Origin: Streptomyces sp. Isolate_45
Lineage (GTDB): Bacteria > Actinomycetota > Actinomycetes > Streptomycetales > Streptomycetaceae
Direction: 5' to 3'
DNA length: 64,000 bases
NCBI RefSeq assembly: GCF_024721315.2
Contig: NZ_JANFAK020000026.1
Coordinates: 1-64,000 of the forward strand
Numbering within the stretch: position 1 is the stretch's first letter; every line of letters begins with the position of its first letter. Shown piece by piece: positions 55,301-62,365 of this stretch. The notes beneath the pieces were generated by a model. The model was given only the letters and a program-made list of their open reading frames with translations, made no database searches and was not told the DNA's origin. The translations under genes were made by a program, and so were the position numbers.

Positions 55301-55437
55301 CCCCGGACACCGAGATCGACCGGGCCCCCCACACGTGGGCGCGGGCCCAGGACCCCCAACTCGACGAGGCCGTCCGCCAGGCCCTGGAACTCCTCGCGGA
55401 ACAGCCCCCGAGCACGCTCCCCCCGACGGACTGGTGA
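52312..55437 (+). CDS. Tricorn-like S41 peptidase, candidate leader protease
   Basis: The 1041-residue protein starts at GTG with GAGGAG upstream. Its first 650 residues read as a beta-propeller (WDRYGGHS-like Trp-Asp repeats: RVAGWTADGN, VSHPRIGPDGSSIAWTS, FSPDSAWLAWSHPG), followed by a PDZ-like segment (GVREGDALLAVDGLPV) and a C-terminal S41 domain with the catalytic Ser in LADEFTGSDGDI near residue 932 and the Glu-containing GVAPDTEID end. This is the architecture of tricorn protease, a cytoplasmic enzyme that degrades small peptides. As the last gene of the RiPP run, it is a good candidate for leader removal or degradation; that role is inference. Confidence 0.87.
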   Translation: MSGPAPAPSAYLRFPHLHGDLLTFVAEDDVWTCDTAGGRARRLTADRVPVSHPRIGPDGSSIAWTSTLSGAPEVYVAPADGGPARRLTYWGDRRTRVAGWTADGNVLAITAAAEPGPRRPWAWAVPVDGGAPRRLPYGPVGGLALGPDGGVLVQTPTYVEPMQWKRYRGGTTGRLWIDPAGSGLFTRLHPDVDGNPDSPLWVGDRVAFLADHEGNGRLWSSLPDGTDLRRHTGHAFYARYATTDGHRVVYQCGGEIRLLPGLAVGAEAERVDIRLGGPRTALAPHRIPVAGHLGSFATDRTGTASLLEVRGGTHWVSHDLRPARPLGHAPGVRHRLPCVLGDTGRVARVSDAGGSECVEVLDTAGSGQEAPVRLGADRFARVLELVASPDGATLAVAELHGGVLLVDVASGRITELDRSEDGQVTGVTFSPDSAWLAWSHPGQERLRQLRLAHLGSGRIIEATPMRFRDTDPAFTADGRHLAFLSARTFEPVHQTHDFGMAFTAGTRPHLLPLTADAISPFTTWNPAPAPAAALVTVDEEGLADRAEPFPVPAGTYRGLRATATGVLWLRDPLPPPASRPGDSVLEGWDFTANGSVRSRTAVSGFAVSGDGTRAVVRDAADTLTVVPAASPGADGRPVDLSRVRATVHPAAEWRQMFEEDGRLLREVCARPALLGVDWDGVLDRYRPLVDRLGSHDDLVDLLRELHGERSMSHANVGARPRPTDPALAQGHLGADLDRDTDGTWRITRIPRGDVSADAGRSPLAAPGMGVREGDALLAVDGLPVDPATGPGPLLTGTAGHPVELTLRSPGGTPRRVTAVPLAQERTLRYHDWVADRRDHVRTASDGRLGYVHVPDLTTDGWAQLHRDLRPQTVHDGLVVDLRENTGGELSEKVLELLAQRVFGWRVARNGSGYAYPNIAPRGPVLFLADEFTGSDGDIMVLAVRHRGIGPVVGTRSWGGFTAIEWLHDLVDGTSLLLPRFATWFEGPGWSVENRGVAPDTEIDRAPHTWARAQDPQLDEAVRQALELLAEQPPSTLPPTDW

Positions 55438-55439
55438 CC

Positions 55440-55590
55440 GCCGGCAGGCAGGTCGGTCGCGGTCGGTGTGCTCGCGCACGATGGAGCCCTGCGCGCTGTC
55501 GATGTCATAGGTGGTCTTGTTCCAGCCCGGGGTGACGATGTCCACGGACCACACATCGTCATCGAGTTCCGTGATCGCTCGAAGCGGCAG
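55440..55590 (-). pseudogene. Remnant of a PepSY-domain protein
   Basis: Read on the minus strand, about 45 codons (ITELDDDVWSVDIVTPGWNK, then TYDIDSAQGSIVREHTD) match the C-terminal strand pair of PepSY domains, secreted protease-inhibitor-like modules. There is no start or N-terminal half, so it is a fragment, ending just past the S41 gene. Confidence 0.4.
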
Positions 55591-55762
55591 TCGACTCGAC
55601 TGGCTCGCTCGATTCCACGGCCGCGAAATGCCGAGGCTCTGCACGCCCGGCCCTACTCCGGACAACCTGAAGGCCCGGGTTCCAGCGATCCACATCTCCG
55701 GAACCGGGCCTTCTCATGTTTCACAGGCGATCAGGGGCGGACCCCTGGCGGTGATGCCCCGG

Positions 55763-56962
55763 CTACAGGTCCTTGAGGAGCAACTCCGCCACCTGAGCGC
55801 GGAAGGCCGGATCGGTGGCCGCGGCGAGGTCACTCACGAAGGCCTCGGGCGAGCCGAGAAGCTCGGCGTAGCGGTTGATTGCCCGGTGCCGTTCGGCTTC
55901 CGGAATCCGGGCGAAGAACAGGTCCATGGCGGCAGCACCATCGGTCCAGGGCACGAAGAAGGAAGACCGCTGTGCTTGGGAAGGAGCGGGCGCCGGCGAG
56001 CGGGGATCGGGCACATGCTGCGGCTCGGCACTCTGCGGAGCCACGTCGAGCGGCTCCTGAGAGCTGGGCCCCTCCCCCGCCGGAGGCGCCGCCTGGTTTA
56101 CCGCGGTAAACCGAGACGGGTCACCGGCCGGCTGAGTCGACACCGGGTCAGGCTGCGGTGCCGCAGACAGGCTCCGGTTTACCGCGGTAAACCGGGTGGA
56201 CTCCGGAGATGCCTGCGGCGACGGCATGGCCACAGGGGCCGCGGCCGTGACCTTGGACGCCCGGGGGGCGCGGGGCGCCCGCTCGGCCTCCGCACGGCGC
56301 CGGACCTCCAGGGCCCACGCCTCGACCTGCTCGGGGTGGGGGAGTCCGGCGATGTCGCGGGCGATACGGATGGGCATCTCGCCTTGCGATACGAGAGCCC
56401 GGAGTTCCGGGGTGAGCTTGAGGAGTTTGCGCTGTTGGCTCACCCAGCCCTTCGTCTTCCCGTAGTGCGCGGCGACCTGATGCGCTCCCCCGAGCTGTTC
56501 GACCATCGTTTCGATGCCGATGGCCCGCTCGATGGGGTCCAGGTCCTCACGGTCGTTGTTCTCCGAGAGCACGGCGTCGAGGAAGTCGGCCCGGGACTTC
56601 GCCACGTCCTCGTTGTGCACGACGTTCAGTGTCGTCAGGCCGACGGCGAGGGAGGCGCGAAAGCGGCGCTCACCGTTGGCGATGACGTAAGGCGCTGATT
56701 CGACGCAGTCCGCCTCCTCGGGCCAGAGCTTGAGGTAGGCGGCGCGTGAGACGACGACGGCCGGCTGTAGCTGACGCTTCTTGAGCTTGAGGCCGAACTC
56801 TCTGAGGTCGTCCTCGGTGCCGAAGCTACGGCGGGGGTTGAACCGTGTGGGCACCATCGTCGAGAGCGGAAGGGTCAGCAGCAGCGGATCGCTTCTGCCG
56901 GGAACGTCGTCGACCTTCTGGCCGGCGAGTGAGGCAAGACTGGTACGGCGTCCGGCGGCCAT
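55763..56962 (-). CDS. parB2: ParB-type centromere-binding protein, second system
   Basis: The 399-residue protein has the ParB N-domain (NPRRSFGTEDDLREFG; ANGERRFRASLAVGL), a central helix-turn-helix (QVAAHYGKTKGWVSQQRKLL, then ELRALVSQGEMPIRIARDIA), a long Pro-rich linker, and a C-terminal dimerisation domain after 320. It should bind GGTTTACCGCGGTAAACC. Two exact copies are inside its own linker codons, where they produce the peptide TAVN twice (RFTAVNRS and RFTAVNQAA). It starts immediately at the parA2 stop, as in an operon. It is unrelated in detail to parB1, sharing only the domain order. Confidence 0.92.
   Translation of the reverse strand: MAAGRRTSLASLAGQKVDDVPGRSDPLLLTLPLSTMVPTRFNPRRSFGTEDDLREFGLKLKKRQLQPAVVVSRAAYLKLWPEEADCVESAPYVIANGERRFRASLAVGLTTLNVVHNEDVAKSRADFLDAVLSENNDREDLDPIERAIGIETMVEQLGGAHQVAAHYGKTKGWVSQQRKLLKLTPELRALVSQGEMPIRIARDIAGLPHPEQVEAWALEVRRRAEAERAPRAPRASKVTAAAPVAMPSPQASPESTRFTAVNRSLSAAPQPDPVSTQPAGDPSRFTAVNQAAPPAGEGPSSQEPLDVAPQSAEPQHVPDPRSPAPAPSQAQRSSFFVPWTDGAAAMDLFFARIPEAERHRAINRYAELLGSPEAFVSDLAAATDPAFRAQVAELLLKDL
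56095..56112. repeat. parS2: parS2 site 1, inside parB2
   Basis: GGTTTACCGCGGTAAACC is a perfect 18-base palindrome located within the linker coding sequence of parB2. Confidence 0.85.
56176..56193. repeat. parS2: parS2 site 2, inside parB2
   Basis: A second exact copy of GGTTTACCGCGGTAAACC, 81 bases from the first (a multiple of three, so both keep the same reading frame and encode TAVN). Confidence 0.85.
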
Positions 56963-57624
56963 CAGGCGCGACCTCCGTATCCCATCTCCAGGGCGAGGCG
57001 GAAGAAGTCCTCGCGCGCTTCCATGGCGACCCGGTTCTTGGCGTACTGGGTGACGACCTTGCCCTCGACCGAGGCCCGGGTGTGGACCTTGTATCGCCTT
57101 ATGACCGTCTCGGCGCGGGGCCAGCCCTGCGTGTCGATGTACTCCTGGGTGTCGACGAGGTCGGCTGTCCCGTCGCGGGGGTCCCAGTTGTTGATGACGA
57201 CCTTGTACGGCAGCCCGGTGGGCTCGATGACCCTGGCGATGGTGCGTGCCGTGGGATCGAACGCGAGGCCCTCGGGCGGCATCGGCACGATCACGTCGTG
57301 CGCGTACTTCAGGGCTTCGAGGAGCAGGTTCTCGTCCTGGAGACTTCCGGGGGTGTCGATGAAGACGTGTTGCAGACCGTCCTTGCTCATCTTCAGGACA
57401 TCGGCGACGACAGCGCCGAGGTTGAGGGTGGTGGTGGTCTTCCCCACCCCGCCCTTCTGATTGGCAATCACGTGGACCCGGGCTCCTGTGTCCTGGAGGA
57501 GCTTCAGGTTCTCGGGGGTCTCGTGCTCCTGCGAGAAGTCGAAGGGCAGGTCGGTAATGCGGTTGGCCCACCAGACGGTTGAGGCTTGAGGATCGATGGA
57601 TACGACGTACACGCTTGCCGGCAT
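56962..57624 (-). CDS. parA2: ParA-type ATPase with rearranged motif order
   Basis: The protein contains every ParA motif but not in the normal order. Reading from the N-terminus: Walker A' (VSIDPQASTVWW) comes first, then HETPENLKLL, then Walker A (ANQKGGVGKTTTT), then Walker B (HVFIDTPGS), then a normal C-terminal half (VVINNWDPRDGTADLVD). In standard ParA the Walker A segment precedes Walker A'. The heptamer CCTGAAG occurs at both ends of the swapped block, as if recombination had occurred there. Length is 220 residues from the ATG with GGAG upstream (57624); a frame open to 57735 adds 37 residues without homology. It is either a novel permuted form, a dead gene or an assembly error. Confidence 0.75.
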   Translation of the reverse strand: MPASVYVVSIDPQASTVWWANRITDLPFDFSQEHETPENLKLLQDTGARVHVIANQKGGVGKTTTTLNLGAVVADVLKMSKDGLQHVFIDTPGSLQDENLLLEALKYAHDVIVPMPPEGLAFDPTARTIARVIEPTGLPYKVVINNWDPRDGTADLVDTQEYIDTQGWPRAETVIRRYKVHTRASVEGKVVTQYAKNRVAMEAREDFFRLALEMGYGGRA

Positions 57625-57761
57625 ACGATGCTCGCTCCGTTTGCTTCCCGATGGTTCCGGTACTTCGGGCTGGACGGAATGATGCCAGATTGCGGCAATC
57701 TTATTTGTCACGGTGTCAGCCATTTTTGCCGCCAATATACAGATTGCCCGATGCGGCGCAC

Positions 57762-57779
57762 GGTTTACCGCGGTAAACC
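57762..57779. repeat. parS2: parS2 site 3, upstream of parA2
   Basis: Third exact copy of GGTTTACCGCGGTAAACC, about 140 bases upstream of the chosen parA2 start. Nearby TATATT, read on the minus strand, could be the -10 element of the parA2 promoter. Confidence 0.85.
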
Positions 57780-58497
57780 AATGGAACGAGCGCCCTCTCT
57801 TCCCAGATGTGCCTGGGCCGCGGTGCCGGAGCCGCGATGACGAAGCAGATGGCGGGTTTTCAGCGCTACGGGGTCACCTGCTCGTGCTGCTGTCGGGGAG
57901 AGGCCGGCGCTGACCTGTCCAGCGGCGAGGAACTGGGCGTACATTCCTCACCCGTGGATGGCCGAGCCGCCGCGAGCGAAGCCGTAGCTGTTCCGGTCGG
58001 CCCTGCACCCCATCGACGTTCGTCCTCGGTGGCGGTCGAATGGCGGGCGCGTTCGCGGTGGGCGCCGAGAAGCCGACACCTCCGGCCGCCCGAACCTGCG
58101 CCCGGGGCGGGGGAGGGGCACTTCTCCGTTCGGGCGCGTGGGAGTTCCTTGCGTGGCCTCGGTGATCTGGATCGAAGGCCTCAGCAGGGGCGACTCGTTG
58201 ACCAGTACTCGCTCCGCACTCAGCGCCGCCGTCCGCGTCCACCCTGCCGCCGGTCCATGTCCCTGCTGCGTCGACTGGCCTTGGCCTTGTCCCCGGGCCT
58301 GCCCGGAGCCTGCACCGGGTGCCCCTTCCGGTCGATGCTGTTGTCCTCCGACAGGGTCGCCGCATACGAGAGCGCACGCTGGATCAGCAGCGACAACAAG
58401 CGCTTGGACTCCGCCGAGGGAAGCCGGCTCCGCCAGGGGCAGAGCGAGTACCAACCCTGACCCGGATCCGTCAGGGGCGGGCGAGGCCCAGCGGGCC
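57780..58497. other. Intergenic stretch, no gene supported
   Basis: About 720 bases with no domain-bearing frame. A minus-strand stretch near 58230-58400 (SKRLLSLLIQRALSYAATL) has some coding look and may be the tail of a lost gene. Confidence 0.4.
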
Positions 58498-58776
58498 TCA
58501 GGGGCTCAGCCGGCGATTCGGGAAGACGCACCAGCAGCATGCCCATTTGCCCCAGCCGACGACCGCGGCGATGCCTTTGGTGGCAAGCACCGGCATCCCG
58601 AACGTCGCCGGTACGGGCCACTGAGGAGCAAGATCCTCAAGTCGCTCGACCAGATCGGGGTGGGTATGCAGCTCGCACCCCTCATAGACGTAAGCGCCGC
58701 GCTCCTGCGGAACACCCTGCTGCCTCAACAGGTCGCGCAGCACCGTGTTCTGAGGCAGGTTCGGCAGCAGCGTCAT
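58498..58776 (-). CDS. Small hypothetical protein
   Basis: This 92-residue frame has good coding character: MTLLPNLPQNTVLRDLLRQQ at the start, GAYVYEGCELHTHPDLVERL in the middle, and a C-terminal hydrophobic Trp/Cys-rich part (VVGWGKWACCWCVF). I recognise no family. The ribosome site is weak. It could be a short intact gene or a remnant. Its neighbours are the second par locus and the HTH-kinase gene, both transcribed differently. Confidence 0.5.
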   Translation of the reverse strand: MTLLPNLPQNTVLRDLLRQQGVPQERGAYVYEGCELHTHPDLVERLEDLAPQWPVPATFGMPVLATKGIAAVVGWGKWACCWCVFPNRRLSP

Positions 58777-59265
58777 GCCTGGACACGCTACGCCCCCTTC
58801 AGAAGCGGGGACAGTGGTGGCGCTCTTCGCCGACAGGCTCAGCGGACCGGCACCATTGGGGAGTCCTGGTACGGCCCTGTGGTGTCGGCCCTCCCTTCGG
58901 AGCCGCCGACCGCCTTCCAGCTGATATCCGGTGCGGGTGTGCAGGGCAGTTCCTCCGGGAGGAAGCCTTCCTGGGGTGCGGGGTGCGGGGTGCGGGGTGC
59001 GAAGCTCGGCGGGCGGAGTGGCCCGCGGCCGGCTCCATGGTCAGGATGCGTCGCAGGAGAGATCCCGGGCCATCGAGTGCGCGAGCGTTGCGTCGGAAGC
59101 GTTCGCCCAAGAGCGACCTCGGTCGGGGCCTGGAGGGCGTGCCCTTTCGAATGTCCTGACCGTAGCGTCCGTACCGAGATTTGATCCAGTGAAGATCGAG
59201 CGGGTGCGCGCCGTCAACATCCGTGTACACATGGGATTTCGGGCCCGAGCTCCAGGCTCGCGGGC
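58777..59265. other. Upstream region of the HTH-kinase operon
   Basis: Apart from the heptamer array nothing is recognised. The last 150 bases must hold the promoter of the HTH-kinase gene. Confidence 0.4.
58973..59000. repeat. Four tandem GGGGTGC heptamers
   Basis: Four perfect 7-base units in the spacer upstream of the HTH-kinase gene. They are probably slippage products; no role is apparent. Confidence 0.7.
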
Positions 59266-60303
59266 ATGACGATGGCGGAGGTGCGCAGGGTGGGGAAGCA
59301 GCGAAAGGGGTGGCGGCCGGACCGGCTGCGTGAGCAGCGCGAGGCACACGGCCTGACCCTGGAGAAGGCAGGCGAGAGGCTTCGCGAAGTGGCGGAGCGT
59401 GCCAAGTTGAAGGGGGTTCCCGCCGCGAATCCGCAGACGCTTTTGCAGCACGAGCAAGGCGAGGTCTACCCCGGCCCGCATTACCGGCGCGCCTACTGTC
59501 TTCTCTACCGGGCCACAGAACCCGACCTCGGCTTCAGGACGGCCCTGCCCGGTGAGGAGTCGTCCTTCAAGCTCACTCCGATGGACGATCGGCTCAACGG
59601 TGCGCATGTCCTGGCCGTCGAACGTGCCATCCATCGCATCTCACCCGGCATTGAGGACGCCGGCCACTCTGCCCTCCAGCAGCGCATCATCGACGCCTGG
59701 AAGCGGAGACACACCGGCGGCGACCCGCACCGCCCGCTCCTGATCATGGTCGGCGGATATGCGGGCAGCGGTAAGACCGAGCTGGCGCGGTTCTTCGTCC
59801 AGCTCACCGGATGGCCACTGCTCGACAAGGACCCTCTGACCAGGCCGCTGGCAGAGCGGCTCCTGGTCGCGCTTGGTGGCGAGGCGAACGACCGGCACAC
59901 GGAGCTTTACAGGGAGCATGTCCGCTCCGTGGAGTACGACTGCCTCATGCAGTCGGCGATGGCCAACCTTGAGTGCGGGATCAGCACCGTACTCAGCGCG
60001 CCGTTCATCGCGGAGATGACTGACGCGGCCTGGATGCAGCGGTTGTCCCACCGGGCGAACGCGATGGGCGTCGACGTGTTCCCGGTCTGGGTGCGCTGCG
60101 ACGAGGAGTCGATGCGGGAGTACATCGGGTTTCGAAGTGCAGCCCGGGACACGTGGAAGCTCGCTCGGTGGGAGGAGTACAGGGCCACGATCGACCTGGA
60201 GCTGCGGCCGGTGGTGCCGCACCTGGTTGTCGACAACCGGTTGGGTGCTGCGGTGGCGCTCGCGGACCAGGCCCGGCAGGCGATGGGGGCGATGGACGCA
60301 TGA
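59266..60303 (+). CDS. Helix-turn-helix/P-loop kinase fusion (zeta toxin-like)
   Basis: The 345-residue protein combines an N-terminal XRE-like helix-turn-helix (RPDRLREQREAHGLTLEKAG, residues 17-75) with a P-loop kinase domain from residue 150: Walker A MVGGYAGSGKTELARF, then LLDKDPLTRPLAERLL, a Cys and Asp-rich DEESMREYIGFRSAARD lid region, and a C-terminal LRPVVPHLVVDNR. Kinases of this sort include zeta toxin and antibiotic kinases; the true substrate is unknown. Because DNA-binding and kinase parts are fused it may sense a nucleotide or sugar and regulate itself. The stop overlaps the next kinase by ATGA. Confidence 0.78.
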   Translation: MTMAEVRRVGKQRKGWRPDRLREQREAHGLTLEKAGERLREVAERAKLKGVPAANPQTLLQHEQGEVYPGPHYRRAYCLLYRATEPDLGFRTALPGEESSFKLTPMDDRLNGAHVLAVERAIHRISPGIEDAGHSALQQRIIDAWKRRHTGGDPHRPLLIMVGGYAGSGKTELARFFVQLTGWPLLDKDPLTRPLAERLLVALGGEANDRHTELYREHVRSVEYDCLMQSAMANLECGISTVLSAPFIAEMTDAAWMQRLSHRANAMGVDVFPVWVRCDEESMREYIGFRSAARDTWKLARWEEYRATIDLELRPVVPHLVVDNRLGAAVALADQARQAMGAMDA

Positions 60304-60869
60304 CCGGGCGTCAGGGTGTGATCCTGTATGGCCCGCCAGCGGCGGGTAAGGACACCGTCACCACCGCGCTCTCCGAGCTCAGCCCGCAGTACGCGCAGTT
60401 CGCTCGGCTCAAGGTCGGGACAGGAAAGGCCACCGGCTACCGGATGCGAACGGCGGAGCAGTTGCGCGGGCTCGAGGCTGCGGGCGGAGTCGTCTACGCG
60501 AACAGCCGGTACGGCAACACGTACGTCATCGACGCACCAGGCCTGGACGCCGCGTTCGCGGCCGGGGTACCAACCGTGCATCTCGGGCAGGTCGACGGCG
60601 TCCGGGCCCTGATCGATGGCTACCCGGCCGGTTGGTCGGTGGTGCTGCTGTGGTGCTCTCGCGAGGTGACCGCAGAGCGATCCGCAGCCCGGGGCGACAA
60701 CGACACCATGGCGCGGCTGGCGGCGTGGGACGCCACTGTGGAGGACCTGAACACGAATGCGGGCGTGGTCTGGGATCTGACCGTGGACACCACGACTGCG
60801 TCGCCGAGGGAGGCGGCGCAGCTCATCGACCGGTTGCTGGCGCGGCGGGCGGGGGCAGCGGAGGCATGA
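60300..60869 (+). CDS. Second P-loop nucleotide/small-molecule kinase
   Basis: The protein has 189 residues, with a GPPAAGKDTV Walker A near residue 11 and guanylate-kinase-like layout (RLKVGTGKATGYRM, VVYANSRYGNTYVIDAPG, then VVLLWCSREVTAERSAARG as lid). It is translated directly after the HTH-kinase (ATGA overlap) and so likely acts in the same pathway. The gene is convergent with a dehydrogenase gene, eight bases away. It could phosphorylate a nucleotide or an unusual sugar; I cannot say which. Confidence 0.75.
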   Translation: MTGRQGVILYGPPAAGKDTVTTALSELSPQYAQFARLKVGTGKATGYRMRTAEQLRGLEAAGGVVYANSRYGNTYVIDAPGLDAAFAAGVPTVHLGQVDGVRALIDGYPAGWSVVLLWCSREVTAERSAARGDNDTMARLAAWDATVEDLNTNAGVVWDLTVDTTTASPREAAQLIDRLLARRAGAAEA

Positions 60870-60876
60870 GCGCCGG

Positions 60877-61716
60877 TTACGGCCGGGCGAACCGGTCCAG
60901 GGCGTCGGTGAGCGTGAGCTCGCTGTCGTCCCTGGCGTCGTTCCACCGTGACAGCGTGGCCGCGGCAGCCCTCAGCATCTCCGGCGGTAGGCCGGCGGCC
61001 GCGAGCGCATCGGCGGCCTCATCGAGCTCTGGCCCCCAGCGCCAAGCGCGTGCGGCCGTCTTGACGATGTACTCCGGCTCGGAGAGGTACGAGTCGGTGC
61101 GGCGGGAGGCGACCTCGATGAGCTCCTGGTCGACTCCGTATTCACGGGCCATTCCCACCGCGAGCGCCACCAGCACTCGGCTGGTCTTCTGGAACGACGT
61201 GTACGCCAGCTTCAGCGCGGATGCCTTCCCGACCTCGGTGCCCAGGACCGCCGTCCGGACAGCGGTGCCCGCGAACAGCGCCTCGACGCGCTCGGTCGCG
61301 CCGACGTCGCCGGACAGGTACAGGGCCGGCGTCTTGCTGCCGATCGGCGGGGACCCGACGACCCCGCCGTCCACGACGAACGCGTCCGGTTCGAGTAGTG
61401 AAGCGATTCGTCGCACCCGCTCGGGGCTGATGGCGTTCGCCTCCACGTATACGCCTCCGAAGCCGTGCCCGGCGACGTCGCGGGCCAAGCCCTCCGCGGC
61501 CGCCGGCGGGCAGAGACTGATGACGATGTCACTTCGCTTCAGCACTTCGGACAGCGTGGCCACAGCCGTCAAGCCGAACTGGGCGGCGCGCGCCGCAGAC
61601 GCGGGGCTGCGCCCCGCCTCACACCACACGACCGCACCCGCGTTGGTGGCGGCGCAGGATGCGACGGCGGCGCCCATACTGCCGGGGTGGAGGATGCCGA
61701 CGGTGGGCAGGTCCAC
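60877..61716 (-). CDS. NAD(P)-binding 6-phosphogluconate dehydrogenase-like oxidoreductase
   Basis: The protein (279 residues from GTG 61716) has an N-terminal Rossmann domain with GILHPGSMGAAVASCA as the glycine-rich nucleotide loop, SDIVISLCPP, and VDGGVVGSPP typical of beta-hydroxyacid dehydrogenases, and a helical C-terminal domain of the DUF1932 kind with KLAYTSFQK, where the Lys is the catalytic residue. The GTG start has ACGGAG upstream, lying within the end of the HAD gene. The pair HAD-dehydrogenase forms an operon facing the kinases. Confidence 0.85.
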   Translation of the reverse strand: MDLPTVGILHPGSMGAAVASCAATNAGAVVWCEAGRSPASAARAAQFGLTAVATLSEVLKRSDIVISLCPPAAAEGLARDVAGHGFGGVYVEANAISPERVRRIASLLEPDAFVVDGGVVGSPPIGSKTPALYLSGDVGATERVEALFAGTAVRTAVLGTEVGKASALKLAYTSFQKTSRVLVALAVGMAREYGVDQELIEVASRRTDSYLSEPEYIVKTAARAWRWGPELDEAADALAAAGLPPEMLRAAAATLSRWNDARDDSELTLTDALDRFARP

Positions 61717-61720
61717 GCTG

Positions 61721-62365
61721 TTACTCCGTCTCGTCGAGCAGAATGTTGATCGCATCGGTGACATCGTCGACGACGTGGTGCGCAGCGGAGAGTCCGGCCG
61801 GCCAAGGGCGGCCGCGCAGCCAGATGGTGCGCAGGCCGGCCTCGTGGCCGCCGCCGATGTCCCCGACCGGGTTGTCGCCGATCATCCAGCCGCCGGCAAG
61901 GTCCACCCCGCAGCGGGTGGCCGCGAGTCCGAAGATGCGCGGATCCGGCTTGCGGATCTCCAGGTCGCCGGAGACGGCTACGCCGTCGACCAGTTCAGCG
62001 AGGCCGGTCGCGGCGAGCTTGGCGCGCTGGATATCGCCGGCGCCGTTGGTGACGATGCCGATCGTCCATGCGGCCGCTCGCAGTTGGGCCAAGGCCTCAA
62101 GGGCTTCCGGCCGGCAGGTGACAGCGGCCGCCATGAGGCCAACGTAGTCTTGCCAGAGCTGGGTGGCGGGCACCACCAGCTGAAAGGCTTCCCGCAAGCG
62201 TGCGAAGTCGCCGGCGTTCGCGCGGTCGGCAAGTTCTCTGAGCAGCCAGTGTTCGATGTCCGGTGTGAGAGCGTGCCTACGGCACAGGTGGGACACAGCA
62301 TCGCTGAATGCCGACTGCCTGTCGACCAGCGTGCCGTCCAGATCGAAGAGCGCGAGTCGGGGCAC
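61721..62365 (-). CDS. HAD-superfamily hydrolase
   Basis: The 214-residue protein has all four HAD motifs: FDLDGTLVD at residue 7 with the nucleophile Asp, TNGAG near 108, KPDPRIF (Lys), and IGDNPVGDIGG. This is a phosphatase of the phosphoglycolate phosphatase/dREG-2-like group, with an alpha-helical cap between motifs I and II. It would dephosphorylate a small phosphorylated metabolite in the cytoplasm. It precedes the dehydrogenase gene, four bases apart, and faces two kinases, suggesting reversed reactions in one small pathway. Confidence 0.9.
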   Translation of the reverse strand: MPRLALFDLDGTLVDRQSAFSDAVSHLCRRHALTPDIEHWLLRELADRANAGDFARLREAFQLVVPATQLWQDYVGLMAAAVTCRPEALEALAQLRAAAWTIGIVTNGAGDIQRAKLAATGLAELVDGVAVSGDLEIRKPDPRIFGLAATRCGVDLAGGWMIGDNPVGDIGGGHEAGLRTIWLRGRPWPAGLSAAHHVVDDVTDAINILLDETE

